DNA of 64,000 nt from an uncultured Bacilli bacterium (GTDB taxonomy: Bacteria > Bacillota_I > Bacilli_A > RF39 > UBA660): positions 1 to 64,000 of the forward strand of contig CAKPMC010000007.1 of the NCBI GenBank assembly GCA_934167875.1, given 5' to 3'. The stretch's first letter is position 1. Each line of letters starts with the position of its first letter. A model generated the notes under the pieces. The model was not told the DNA's origin, did no database searches, and saw nothing but the letters and a program-made list of their open reading frames with translations. Shown here one piece after another: positions 26,901 through 35,234 of this stretch. The position numbers and the translations under genes were made by a program.

Positions 26901-27248
26901 TGGAATAATTATTTCTTTTAAAGAGGTACAACCAAGAAATGCATTTTCACCTATATTAGTTAAACTGTCAGGTAGAATTATAGATTCTAATAAGATACAA
27001 TGTTCAAAGACGCATTTACCTATACTTGTAACACCTTTGGGAATAGTAATTGTTTCCAATGATGAACAGACATCAAACGCACCATCACCTATACTAGTAA
27101 CATTATCAGGAATATTTATTTTTTTTAAAGAAATACAATTATAAAACGCCTTTTCACCTATACTAGTAACATTATTAGGTATTTCAATAGTACCATCTTT
27201 AATATCATTATCATCAACTTCTACCAAAACATTATCAACTATTTTCAT
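23970..27248 (-). CDS. Giant BspA-like leucine-rich repeat protein with unassigned C-terminal domain
   Basis: 1092 residues. Residues ~24-300 are twelve 23-residue BspA/TpLRR repeats (consensus xVTSIGxxAFxxCxSLKxIxIPE). After a helical middle comes a globular region at ~650-760 (LRKDDSFGMLVGETNYTNCC, GVGHNCLAHAV, DDGGIFVTK, LLTESWDWQNNNVYCHDNIEG) that I cannot name, with conserved-looking Cys, His and Trp residues, followed by a charged helical tail. There is no signal peptide, unlike secreted BspA, so it is cytoplasmic or exported by another route. Single gene upstream of spoVAC, with its own terminator. Confidence 0.8.
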   Translation of the reverse strand: MKIVDNVLVEVDDNDIKDGTIEIPNNVTSIGEKAFYNCISLKKINIPDNVTSIGDGAFDVCSSLETITIPKGVTSIGKCVFEHCILLESIILPDSLTNIGENAFLGCTSLKEIIIPESVTSIDVGAFYGCKSLKTITIPESITSIDECIFSNCMSLETIIFPKKIISIGNHAFNDCSSLKEITIPESVTSIGRYAFHDCTSLKKIIIPNGITSIGECAFYNCRSLKEITIPESITSIKKGVFYDCRSLKEVNIPESVASIGGYAFNHCHSLERIIIPDNVTSIGKDAFDNCNSLNQLITPYGSVEIDNYTFVIQSYLYLYANSILKDKYSDFNNFLDNYYIGRVIDSDLIYKKDAILKFKNLFYKLRKNFNISHALFETLSLEETEKFDYKIWNQIRDLVDTDNIEMAEAVSEMIAIFGLFENDNGARGRLQNYIDFIHNKNVILTDNIPKYADRVDCICYCLKPEVVIPEEFNIDLTNTLTEKEMKNVKKLIGNYGKRINDFVKENYEIVHTVGYKVEGNPVFYENGNFVNYSTLHTMFDGCDKKFDIDFYNFFMKYIDTILKNEIYQRRVKDIQKNFQDIKAYYKLHAGIDVITLKQAINYVENMVFDNIHAGNIEFAKDVKKAGVASQQAFEYYQKIYESNDKRKLTSLVKRSSIYEINGYKIKAELLRKDDSFGMLVGETNYTNCCQVFGGVGHNCLAHAVNSDDGGIFVTKLVTDEGEILLTESWDWQNNNVYCHDNIEGTPYFKNNEALHDAVAKAIELDALEIIRKSKEEVEKYIIERRKKIERSLLSNEEKTKKLEELAELENREVIRLVTVGSGNSDLKLSNYYHNTISVSSNNAFNHQVFTLSNFQPVNYNSTQVYFDSEESAYSDAKSTQYIITGSVEELSLGKLEPLVPIYRDERRIIEESKEDIRDYTFSKMKKMEEKVYPKDMQQYTNDDSLEDSHIILGEDWYLVYEERDNNSIYISDLVRIEPELDDEKGIQNKEIMNSLNSLLETYDEIEADLKEDTSYLLYLMNKKLGYIEQIGEDTSYLFKDESNSTTISETDQANILKNIKQIRQDKNPNLIMHHVKFKKKDKILDNDKKTR
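26345..27180 (-). repeat. Twelve tandem 69-base units encoding 23-residue LRRs
   Basis: Twelve in-frame units in the N-terminal part of the BspA-like gene. On the plus strand they are visible as recurring TATACTAGTTACACTTTCTG-like and TTTTAATGATCTACAATC-like phrases. Several adjacent units are close copies at DNA level, which indicates recent duplication. Confidence 0.9.
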
Positions 27249-27328
27249 AACTATTCCCCCAAATCATTACTATAATACTAAATACATTATAATATAAAAA
27301 TAAAAGTATATCAATTGATATACTTTCA

Positions 27329-28072
27329 CTATTTACATATCTTATCATTTATCTGTTCAAGTCCAACTTTATCCGTTTCTACTACATTTATTAATTTATT
27401 GTTTTCAAATATAGCTTTAGTTGTTTCATTTTTACTCTTACCAACAGAACCAAAAGTAAATTCATAATACTTATCTTCAACAGCATCTTTTAATAAATCT
27501 TTTTTTACTTTTGCTGTTACAACTTCTTCATCTTGAAAAGCCCTAACTGTAACATACACATATTTACTATCATTACTGTCACTAATATCCAAAATTAAAT
27601 AAGTCTTAGTAAATGAACAAATATATGGATCATCCTTACAAAAACCTTCTCTATATTCCATATTACTTAATCCAAAGTAATAATCATTATTACCATTAAT
27701 AGTATGACATTGAATTAATGATAAATCTTTATTATTAATTTTAATGCTTCCGCCATCTTTATAAATAACCTTATTATCTTCACCAATTATATTATAAATA
27801 TCATTAATAGAAATTTGTCTAGCCTCTAATGCCTTATTAAGTTCTAGTGTACGATCCCCATAATCAACTGTAATTTTATTTAGACCATATAAATAATAAT
27901 TATTATTATCTTTATCAGTATAAAATAAACTTAATTGTTCCTTACCAACCTCATTTATAAGTTTAGTTTGTCTATCATCTTTCCTATCTTTAAACTCATT
28001 ATAAATAAACATACATATAAAACTTAATATCACTAAAATAATAATACTACCAAATATTTGTTTCTTTGGCAT
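27329..28072 (-). CDS. Membrane-anchored unknown protein
   Basis: 247 residues from the ATG at 28072, which has GGTAGGTG upstream; an in-frame GTG is 9 bases earlier. N-terminal membrane helix (residues ~5-24, IFGSIIILVILSFICMFIY), then an extracytoplasmic beta-rich domain with Cys residues (SLIQCHT, EGFCKDDPYICSFTK and a C-terminal DKICK). No lipobox. It follows sigF by strand and order but is separated by about 50 bases, so it may be read from the same region. Function unknown. Confidence 0.65.
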   Translation of the reverse strand: MPKKQIFGSIIILVILSFICMFIYNEFKDRKDDRQTKLINEVGKEQLSLFYTDKDNNNYYLYGLNKITVDYGDRTLELNKALEARQISINDIYNIIGEDNKVIYKDGGSIKINNKDLSLIQCHTINGNNDYYFGLSNMEYREGFCKDDPYICSFTKTYLILDISDSNDSKYVYVTVRAFQDEEVVTAKVKKDLLKDAVEDKYYEFTFGSVGKSKNETTKAIFENNKLINVVETDKVGLEQINDKICK

Positions 28073-28123
28073 AACAATCACCTACCATGTAAATATTATA
28101 CCACATATTATTTATAATTAATA

Positions 28124-28780
28124 CTAACTAGCCATATCTTGTCTAAGTTTCTGTAAAATCTTAGCTTCATTTCTAGATACATTTACTTGATTAGTACCAA
28201 GCATCCTAGATACTTCACTTTGTGTCATATCCTGATAATAACGTAAATCTATTATTTTTCTTTCTTCTTCTGTTAACTTATCAAGTTCAGAATGAAGCAT
28301 CAAAATATCTTCATTATATCCAACTTCATAATAAGGAATAGTATCATATAAACTAGTATCTTTTCCATCATCATCTTGATTAATAACATAATCAGCACTT
28401 AATACAAATTCTTTAGCATACATTGCATCTAGTACATTTTTTTCATCTTCCTCTAAAAAGAAAGCTATTTCACTAACACTAGGTTCTCTATTAAATCTAT
28501 TCCTAAGTGTTTCTCTACATATATCAACTTTCTTACTAAGAGCAAGAATTTCCTTACTTGGTTTAATACTTTTATCGCATCTTAAATACTCTAATATTTC
28601 ACCTCTAATCCACATAAAGGCATAAGTAGAAAACTTAGTATCACTATTTTTATCATATTTTTCAACCGCTTTTAAAAGTCCAATCATACCAACTTGTTTT
28701 AAATCTTCAAAATTGGAATAATTACTAAATCCACTTGCAATCTTACAAACTAATTTTTCATACTTTAAAATATTATCCAT
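28124..28780 (-). CDS. sigF: Sporulation sigma factor, SigF-like (sigma-70 family)
   Basis: 218 residues; sigma regions 2 (FEDLKQVGMIGLLKAVEKYD, FSTYAFMWIRGEI), 3 (REPSVSEIAFFL) and 4 (LTEEERKIIDLRYYQDMTQSEVSRMLGTNQVNVSR) are complete. It lacks the about 37-residue N-terminal extension of Bacillus SigF. Of the SigB/F/G group, SigF is favoured because spoIIAA lies 11 bases upstream and dacF nearby. SigF switches on forespore genes after asymmetric division. The anti-sigma gene spoIIAB, normally between spoIIAA and sigF, is absent. SigG-like identity is the main alternative. Confidence 0.85.
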   Translation of the reverse strand: MDNILKYEKLVCKIASGFSNYSNFEDLKQVGMIGLLKAVEKYDKNSDTKFSTYAFMWIRGEILEYLRCDKSIKPSKEILALSKKVDICRETLRNRFNREPSVSEIAFFLEEDEKNVLDAMYAKEFVLSADYVINQDDDGKDTSLYDTIPYYEVGYNEDILMLHSELDKLTEEERKIIDLRYYQDMTQSEVSRMLGTNQVNVSRNEAKILQKLRQDMAS

Positions 28781-28791
28781 ATTATTATCTC

Positions 28792-29136
28792 CTATATATT
28801 AATTAGTTTTAATGCCCCAAGTTCATTTGTAGAATGTTCTATTTTTAAAAATATATTACCAAGTTCTATATCATCATGAAATTGATTTCTATAACCACAT
28901 ATTACTAACTTACCATCATGTAAAGTAATATCAAAGTATCTATCTATAATAGTTTGAATACCTTCACAATCAATAATATCTACATTTTCTAAATTAAGTA
29001 CAAAATACTTAAGTCCCTTATCATGAATCATATCATATAAGCAATCACTTAATTTAGTATAAGTATTATTATCTAAAACACCATCCAGTCTAACAAACAA
29101 CATACCTCTTACAAACTCTAAATTAATATTTAACAT
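28792..29136 (-). CDS. spoIIAA: SpoIIAA-like STAS protein with altered phospho-site
   Basis: 114 residues aligning along its length with SpoIIAA: RLDGVLDNNTYTKL, YFVLNLENVDIIDCEGI and GKLVICGY. The anti-anti-sigma motif DSSG, whose first Ser is phosphorylated by SpoIIAB, reads DCEG here, so that Ser is Cys and the next Ser is Glu. It is followed by sigF after 11 bases, with no room for spoIIAB. A Spo0A box lies 61 bases before the start. It may have a changed partner or be a remnant kept for co-expression. Its fold is clear, its regulatory role is not. Confidence 0.82.
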   Translation of the reverse strand: MLNINLEFVRGMLFVRLDGVLDNNTYTKLSDCLYDMIHDKGLKYFVLNLENVDIIDCEGIQTIIDRYFDITLHDGKLVICGYRNQFHDDIELGNIFLKIEHSTNELGALKLINI

Positions 29137-29196
29137 ATCTCACCTCTATTTTTAAGTATATTTAATATAGACCATTTTTTAATAATTTTATACACT

Positions 29197-29203
29197 TTCG
29201 ACA
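29197..29203 (-). promoter_or_regulatory. Spo0A box upstream of spoIIAA
   Basis: TGTCGAA (within TTTTGTCGAAAG) on the minus strand, 61 bases before the spoIIAA ATG. It is the consensus 0A box, and a GTATAAAAT (possible -10) follows about 6 bases downstream. In Bacillus, spoIIA is directly activated by phospho-Spo0A. Confidence 0.7.
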
Positions 29204-29238
29204 AAACATATCAAAACTTCCCATACTTATATTATTTC

Positions 29239-29272
29239 CAAAAAAAAGAAAGTTACTTAAATAACTTTTCTT
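29239..29272 (-). terminator. Intrinsic terminator overlapping the stop of the P-type ATPase
   Basis: AAAGTTA-TTTAAG-TAACTTT then T's on the minus strand. The stop TAA of the ATPase at 29253 is part of the second arm. Confidence 0.75.
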
Positions 29273-31652
29273 TCTTCAAACTTTCCTTTTTCTTACTTCT
29301 TACCTCAAACCTATCTAATATATAAGTAGTAACCATATTTAATTTACCAAATATATACAACGAACATATTAATAACACTCCAAATATAAGTCCTATTTCA
29401 AAATTAATAGCTTTAATATTAAAGAATGCATACTGGAATATTGAACAGTAAATAAATCCATCTAGTAATAAAAACCAAAGTATTAATCTAAAATAATTAA
29501 ATGGTTGACATAAACGATACAAGAAAATAAATCCTGTCATACCAGTTAAGAATACTACTAAACTAGATACAACATCTTCATTCAAATCAAAAGCATACTT
29601 AAACATCATGATTAAAATAACATTAAATACTACCGTTAAAGCAGCCGGTACACTTTTACCTATAACTTTTAATAAGAAATTACCCTTAACTATTTCTGTA
29701 TTAGGTTCAAGTGCTAACACAAATGATGGAATACCTATAGTAAACATAGTAATTAAAGTTAATTGAATTGGTATAAAGAAATATTTACTAGATAGGAATA
29801 TACATAATAAAACAAGTAACATTGTGAATATAGTTTTAACAAGTAAAAGTGATGCACTTCTTTCAATATTGTTTATCGTTCTTCTACCCTCAGCTACTAC
29901 ATGAGGCATACTACTAAAATCAGAATTTAATAATACTAATTGACTAACATTACGACTAGCTTCCATACCACTTGCCATAGCTATACTACAATCTGCTTCT
30001 TTTAAAGCTAAAACATCATTAACACCATCACCAGTCATCGCAACAGTAAAACCTTGTTTCTTTAAAGCTATTACTATTTTTTTCTTTTGGATTGGTGTTA
30101 CTCTACCAAAAACATTATATTTAAGAACAGCTTCTTCTAAGTCTTCATCTTTTAATGTTGTAGCATCTACTCCTACTACATTTTTAACTCCTGCTTCACG
30201 TGCGATATTAGATACTGTTTTATAGTGATCACCTGAAATAATTTTAACTGCTACACCCTGACTATCAAAATATTCTAATGTTTCTTTAGCATCTTTCCTA
30301 ATTATATCCTGAATTAATATAAAAGCTACTACTTCCAAATTTTTAGGCTTTTCTGATAATTTTTCCTTACTATGTGCAAGTAATAAAACACGAAACTTTT
30401 CTTGATAATCTTGAACATTTTCTTCTACTTTTTTAAAATCTTTACCAAGTATAAATTCAGGTGCTCCTAAATAATAAGAACCGTGTTCTAAAAAGTTAAC
30501 AGCTGAAAATTTACGACTAGATGAAAAAGCTATTGTATCTTGCATTATCCAATCATTACTTATACCATACTTATCACTAATAGCTTGAAACGTAGAACTA
30601 TTATCTTTACTAACTGCACATATCTCTGATAATATCTTAGCTACTTCTTTATTAGTATGACCTTTCTGTAAAACTGTATCAAATACTTGCATTCTACCTT
30701 CCGTAATAGTTCCAGTTTTATCTAAACATATTACATTAACTCTAGCTAGTGTTTCAATACAATATAACTGTTGAACTAAAACTTTATATTTAGATAATCT
30801 TATAACACTAACAGCCATAACTGAACTAGTAAGTAAAATAAGTCCTTCTGGTATCATTCCTATTAAAGCAGCAACTGTCGCGAAAATAGATTCATATATA
30901 TTATTAGTAATTGAATATTGATTAATTAAAAACAAAATACCAATAGGTACAATTAATATAGATAATATTTTTAATAACTTAGTAAAAGAATTCATAATTA
31001 CTGAATTAACTTTTTTATTATACTTAGCTTCCTGTGAAATAGTAGAAATATAATTAGTACCACCAACATGTTCAACTTTAGCATAACAGTTACCACTAAC
31101 TATAAAACTACCTGATAAAATCATATCACCCTTCTTTTTATGAATAGGTTCAACTTCTCCTGTTAAAAAAGCTTCATTAACTTCCACTTCACCATCTAGT
31201 ATAATTGAATCTGTTGCAACCTGATCTCCTATTTCTAAGCAAATAACATCGTCAAGAACAATTTCTTCAATCGTAATTTCTTGTTTTTTAGATGAACGAA
31301 TAACTTTTACTTTTGACGATGCTAAGAATGATAACCTATCTATTATTTTTTTAGAGATAATTTCCTGAATAGTACTAATAATAGTATTACAAATAATTAC
31401 ACCCATAAATAAACAGTTTTTTAAAGAATATAAAAGTTGTCCCTGTAAAACTCCAACAACAATTATAGATGACCCTAATACTATATTTAAAAAATTAAAG
31501 TAAGTAAATAAATTACCACGTATAATTTGTCCTACTGTTTTAGTTTTAGGTTGATTATCGAAGTTAACTATTCCATTTTCTATTCTTTCATTTACTTGTT
31601 CTTCAGTTAATCCTTCTTTATAATCTGGCTCATATCTTTTAATTAACCCCAT
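29253..31652 (-). CDS. Cation-transporting P-type ATPase (CtpE-like)
   Basis: 799 residues. Actuator LTGEVEPIHKKKGD (normally TGES), phosphorylation motif CLDKTGTITEG near residue 310, hinge MTGDGVNDVLALKEAD, and ten-helix-type membrane topology with a long C-terminal block. There is no N-terminal metal-binding CxxC, so a P2-type (Ca, Mg or related cation) pump is likelier than a heavy-metal one; resemblance to CtpE suggests Ca2+. It lies between dacF and spoIIAA, where Bacillus has nothing; whether it serves sporulation is unknown. Confidence 0.88.
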   Translation of the reverse strand: MGLIKRYEPDYKEGLTEEQVNERIENGIVNFDNQPKTKTVGQIIRGNLFTYFNFLNIVLGSSIIVVGVLQGQLLYSLKNCLFMGVIICNTIISTIQEIISKKIIDRLSFLASSKVKVIRSSKKQEITIEEIVLDDVICLEIGDQVATDSIILDGEVEVNEAFLTGEVEPIHKKKGDMILSGSFIVSGNCYAKVEHVGGTNYISTISQEAKYNKKVNSVIMNSFTKLLKILSILIVPIGILFLINQYSITNNIYESIFATVAALIGMIPEGLILLTSSVMAVSVIRLSKYKVLVQQLYCIETLARVNVICLDKTGTITEGRMQVFDTVLQKGHTNKEVAKILSEICAVSKDNSSTFQAISDKYGISNDWIMQDTIAFSSSRKFSAVNFLEHGSYYLGAPEFILGKDFKKVEENVQDYQEKFRVLLLAHSKEKLSEKPKNLEVVAFILIQDIIRKDAKETLEYFDSQGVAVKIISGDHYKTVSNIAREAGVKNVVGVDATTLKDEDLEEAVLKYNVFGRVTPIQKKKIVIALKKQGFTVAMTGDGVNDVLALKEADCSIAMASGMEASRNVSQLVLLNSDFSSMPHVVAEGRRTINNIERSASLLLVKTIFTMLLVLLCIFLSSKYFFIPIQLTLITMFTIGIPSFVLALEPNTEIVKGNFLLKVIGKSVPAALTVVFNVILIMMFKYAFDLNEDVVSSLVVFLTGMTGFIFLYRLCQPFNYFRLILWFLLLDGFIYCSIFQYAFFNIKAINFEIGLIFGVLLICSLYIFGKLNMVTTYILDRFEVRSKKKESLKKEKLFK

Positions 31653-31721
31653 AATAACACCACTCTCTAAAATTATTATAACACGAGAAAATATAGAATA
31701 TTAAAAACTTACGAAACTGTA

Positions 31722-31744
31722 AGAAAAAAGTGTCAAATGACACT
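31722..31744 (-). terminator. Intrinsic terminator after dacF
   Basis: AGTGTC-ATTT-GACACT followed by TTTTTTC on the minus strand, 160-180 bases past the dacF stop. The stem is short and strong. Confidence 0.75.
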
Positions 31745-31902
31745 CTAATTATATTTACTTTCTTGTTTATTCATTTAATACCACTATATAACTGTTTTTA
31801 TGTATTACTAATATAAGTTTATCATATAACTAATGTTTTTCTTCAATCTATTTAAAAATAAAATACCTAGAATTATTCTTCTAAGCATTTTACTAATATT
31901 AT

Positions 31903-33054
31903 CTAAAACACTAAATTTCCTACTACAATATCTTTTAAATTATCCAAGAAAAGTTTAAATATATTTTTCTTCTTTACTGCTTCTTTTACTATTAGTGGAT
32001 AAGTACCTACTTGTTTATCGCCATCATAAATTTCAATATTTCCTACTACTTGATTTTCTTTTAATGGTAATTTAATCTCATTAATATTTACTTTTTCAGT
32101 ATAATTTTTATCGGTATCGCTTTTTTTACCTAAAACCGTAATATCTCTATCTAAAACAACATCAATATTATTTTTTGTTGCTTTATCTAAATCAATTGTT
32201 TTAATAACATCACCCTGTTTTTTAATTAATTGAACTTTATATAAATTAAATCCATAATCTAATAATTCTGCTGTTTCCTGATTTCTTACCTTACTAACAG
32301 CTTCACCTAATACAATCGCAATTAATCTCATATCATTTCTCTTTGCAGTTACTGCCATCGTATAACCAGCTTTATCTGTAAAGCCTGTTTTTAATCCATC
32401 AGCTCCATCATAAAATCTTACTAATTTATTAGTATTAACTAGCCAAAATTTATTAGGCGTATCAGTACGTAAATAATCTTCATAAACAGAAGAAAATTCT
32501 AATATCTCATCATGTTTTAATAATTCTATCGCAATTAATCCCATATCATAAGCACTTGAATAATGGTTATCTTCATCAAGACCTGTAGGATTGACAAAAT
32601 TAGTATTTTTAAGTCCTAATTCTTTAGCTTTATCGTTCATCATTTTAACAAAAGCTTCCTCACTACCAGCAATTCTTTCAGCTAATACTACAGTAGCATC
32701 ATTAGCACTAGCCATCGTAATACCTTTCATTAAATCTCTAACACTCATTACTTCTCCTGGTTGCAAATAAATTTGTGTTCCACCATAACCAGCTGCATTA
32801 CTACTTGCCTTTACCTGTTCATCCCAAGATAGATTTCCACTTTCTATTGCTTCTAAAATAAGAATTTGAGCCATCATTTTAGTAAGAGATGCAACAGCTA
32901 CCTGACTATCCTTATTTTTTTCATATAAAACAGTACCAGTAGATACCTCCATTAATACACAACTACCAGCATTCTTAGCCACTTCATCATCTGCATAAAC
33001 AAAAGTTGGTATAATCATCATAAAAATTAAAATAACTGTTATTACTTTCTTCAC
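31903..33054 (-). CDS. dacF: D-alanyl-D-alanine carboxypeptidase (penicillin-binding, DacF-like)
   Basis: 383 residues with a signal peptide (residues 1-21, cleavage after VYA). Active-site SxxK is S56LTK, SxN is in ASANDATV, and KTG occurs in LKTGFTDKAGY. A C-terminal PBP5-like beta domain and amphipathic tail follow. The start is GTG with GAGGTGG upstream. It trims the pentapeptide of the spore or vegetative peptidoglycan. In Bacillus, dacF lies directly before spoIIAA; here the P-type ATPase is between them. Confidence 0.92.
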   Translation of the reverse strand: MKKVITVILIFMMIIPTFVYADDEVAKNAGSCVLMEVSTGTVLYEKNKDSQVAVASLTKMMAQILILEAIESGNLSWDEQVKASSNAAGYGGTQIYLQPGEVMSVRDLMKGITMASANDATVVLAERIAGSEEAFVKMMNDKAKELGLKNTNFVNPTGLDEDNHYSSAYDMGLIAIELLKHDEILEFSSVYEDYLRTDTPNKFWLVNTNKLVRFYDGADGLKTGFTDKAGYTMAVTAKRNDMRLIAIVLGEAVSKVRNQETAELLDYGFNLYKVQLIKKQGDVIKTIDLDKATKNNIDVVLDRDITVLGKKSDTDKNYTEKVNINEIKLPLKENQVVGNIEIYDGDKQVGTYPLIVKEAVKKKNIFKLFLDNLKDIVVGNLVF

Positions 33055-33143
33055 AGTTTTCCACCTCTAATAAAAAATATGTCAAAAAGATAAAGATATG
33101 TAATAAAAGTATTAAAAACAAGTAAAATTAACTAGGTGAAATT

Positions 33144-34001
33144 ATGAAAAAATTATTTTGGTATTTATTATTAATATTTATTGTAGTAGTTATTATATCC
33201 TTAGTTACTATTATCAATAAAAAAGTAATCCCAACTCCACAAAAGCAAGATGAAACATCTATAAAATTAGCCACTTTAAATAATATTGATAAAAAAATTG
33301 ATTATTTTAATTATAAATATTTAGATCGTTATATATGTTTTAAGCAAAATAATCCTAATCTATCAGATCTTGATATTATAATTAGAGTAAACATTGGACT
33401 AGATAAACCATTTTACCAAGATACTAAAAAAAGTAATAAACTTAATCAACTAGGTATCTTAGTAAACAAATATATATATTTACCAGAAGATTATATTCCT
33501 AATAACTTATCGACAATAACAAGTGAATACTCTAACTCTAATAAACAACTTGTGTATGAAGCTAAAGAAGCTTTTGAAAAAATGGCTAGTGCTGCTAAAA
33601 AGGAAAATTATAATATAAGAGCAATATCAGCTTATCGTTCTTATGAATATCAAAAAAATCTATATGATAATTATGTAAGTAAAGATGGAGTAGATAAAGT
33701 TGATACTTATTCAGCTAGACCTGGATATTCTGAACATCAAACAGGACTAGTGGTAGATATTGATAATATTAAAACAGATTTTAATAATTTTGAAAATACG
33801 GATGAGTTTAAATGGATGCAGGATAATGCTGCCGATTATGGTTTTATTTTAAGGTATCCTAAGAATAAGGAAAATATCACTGGTTATAGTTACGAAGCAT
33901 GGCATTATCGTTATGTTGGCAAAGAAATAGCTAATTTTATTAAAAATAATAATTTAACTCTAGATGAATATTATGTCATGTATATAGAAAAGAATAAATA
34001 A
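33144..34001 (+). CDS. VanY-family D-Ala-D-Ala carboxypeptidase
   Basis: 285 residues with an N-terminal membrane anchor (residues ~5-25) and a 180-residue zinc peptidase domain. Zinc site: His and Asp in YSEHQTGLVVDID, His in EAWHYRYVG; also AYRSYEYQ. It cleaves D-Ala from peptidoglycan stem peptides outside the membrane. Together with DacF, the window has two unrelated D,D-carboxypeptidases within 100 bases, divergently transcribed. No vancomycin resistance genes are nearby, so a housekeeping or spore role is likelier. Confidence 0.9.
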   Translation: MKKLFWYLLLIFIVVVIISLVTIINKKVIPTPQKQDETSIKLATLNNIDKKIDYFNYKYLDRYICFKQNNPNLSDLDIIIRVNIGLDKPFYQDTKKSNKLNQLGILVNKYIYLPEDYIPNNLSTITSEYSNSNKQLVYEAKEAFEKMASAAKKENYNIRAISAYRSYEYQKNLYDNYVSKDGVDKVDTYSARPGYSEHQTGLVVDIDNIKTDFNNFENTDEFKWMQDNAADYGFILRYPKNKENITGYSYEAWHYRYVGKEIANFIKNNNLTLDEYYVMYIEKNK

Positions 34002-34013
34002 ACTAATCATATT

Positions 34014-35036
34014 TTAATTTAACTCAAAATTTTTCTTTTCTTCCTCAACTGCACTAATTAACTCTTGTTCAGTTGGCATATGCAACTTATATTCAGTAGA
34101 AAATATTGTTTCATTGCTCTGTGGTAAAGTATATTTAACCACTGTTTCATTTTTATTTGTTGATAATAATATTCCTATCGTTTGATTTTCATCTCTTTGT
34201 TTAATTTCCCTATCATAATAATTTACATACATCTGCATTTGACCAATATCTTGATGAGTTACTTTACCAATTTTTAAATCAATTATCACGAAACATTTGA
34301 GAATTCTGTTATAAAAAACTAAGTCAGGATAGAAATGTTCTTCATTTAATGTTATTCTTACTTGATTTCCAACATAGCTAAAACCTTTACCAAGTTCAAG
34401 TAAAAATTCTTTTAAATGCTCTAATATATTTTTTTCTAAATCACTTTCAAGATAGTATGTATTTTCTTTTATATCTAAAAATTCCAATACAAATGGATCC
34501 TTTACTAAATCTTTACTAGTTTTCAAAATTTGTCCCTTTTCAGATAATTCTAGTACTTTTTCTTTATCAGCAGATAATAGTAATCTCTCATATAATAAAG
34601 AATCCCTTTGTCTTTGTAATTCACGAACACTCCATTTAGTATTTATACATTCATTAAAATAAAAATTCCTTTTAGATTTCTCTTCTATTTTTATTAATTC
34701 TAAATAATGAGACCAACTTAATTGCGACGACACTGTTGTCGTAATAGGAAAACAGATATAGAATTTTCTCATTCTTTCTAAATTTCTCTTAGAAAAGCCT
34801 TTACCAAATTCATTAGTTAGTTTTTCTGATAACTTTTCTAAAATAGAATCTCCATACTTGGCTCTTTCATCTCCCTGTTGAATTTCCATTATTATTTTCC
34901 CAATATTCCAATATAATTTAAGCATCTCTATATTAACTGTAGTATAAATTTTATTTCTACTATTAACAACCAACTCTTTAATATTATTAAAAATAGTATT
35001 AAATTGTATATTATCGTTTATTAATTTACTATTCAT
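34014..35036 (-). CDS. YhcG-like PD-(D/E)XK nuclease-domain protein (DUF1016)
   Basis: 340 residues from the ATG at 35036 (AAAGGA upstream); an in-frame ATG 27 bases earlier lacks one. N-terminal DUF1016 helical part (LYWNIGKIIMEIQQGDERAKYG, GKGFSKRNLERMRKFY) and a C-terminal PDDEXK nuclease core (FYPDLVFYNRILKCFVIIDLKIG, D-x-D.K pattern). Family members are linked to REP-like repeats or mobile elements. Preceded by the long hairpin at 35118-35165. Probably an accessory gene. Confidence 0.9.
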   Translation of the reverse strand: MNSKLINDNIQFNTIFNNIKELVVNSRNKIYTTVNIEMLKLYWNIGKIIMEIQQGDERAKYGDSILEKLSEKLTNEFGKGFSKRNLERMRKFYICFPITTTVSSQLSWSHYLELIKIEEKSKRNFYFNECINTKWSVRELQRQRDSLLYERLLLSADKEKVLELSEKGQILKTSKDLVKDPFVLEFLDIKENTYYLESDLEKNILEHLKEFLLELGKGFSYVGNQVRITLNEEHFYPDLVFYNRILKCFVIIDLKIGKVTHQDIGQMQMYVNYYDREIKQRDENQTIGILLSTNKNETVVKYTLPQSNETIFSTEYKLHMPTEQELISAVEEEKKNFELN

Positions 35037-35117
35037 AAATCTGGTCCTTTCTATATCAAGCATAATAACAAATCAAAAAACAGATGTAAAATAACCAATT
35101 TTACGAATTCAAAGCAA

Positions 35118-35165
35118 AAGAAAAGTCAATTTTAAATTTTATCCTAGATAATTTTTAAAATTGAC
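35118..35165 (-). terminator. Long hairpin terminator of the phosphorylase operon
   Basis: A 19-base arm pairs with its complement at 17 of 19 positions around a CTA loop (outer arms GTCAATTTTAAA and TTTAAAATTGAC). TTTTCTTTT follows on the minus strand, past the 40-residue gene. It is much longer than the other terminators in the window. Confidence 0.7.
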
Positions 35166-35234
35166 ATCAATATTTATTGAAATAAATCAAATCATATAAA
35201 TTTAATAAATCTAAAAAAATCAGATAAAAACTAT

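Noticed and set aside
26345..27180. Regular DNA repeats as a CRISPR array
   Set aside because: The 69-base units are continuous with no unique spacers and encode a regular LRR protein pattern.
31808..31888. 26-residue ORF after dacF with a hydrophobic start (MLRRIILGILFLNRLKK)
   Set aside because: No ribosome site upstream and no family match. Such short hydrophobic ORFs are common by chance at this AT content.
33144..34001. VanY as part of a vancomycin-resistance cluster
   Set aside because: No VanH, VanA/B or VanX-type genes nearby. It is a lone carboxypeptidase next to dacF.
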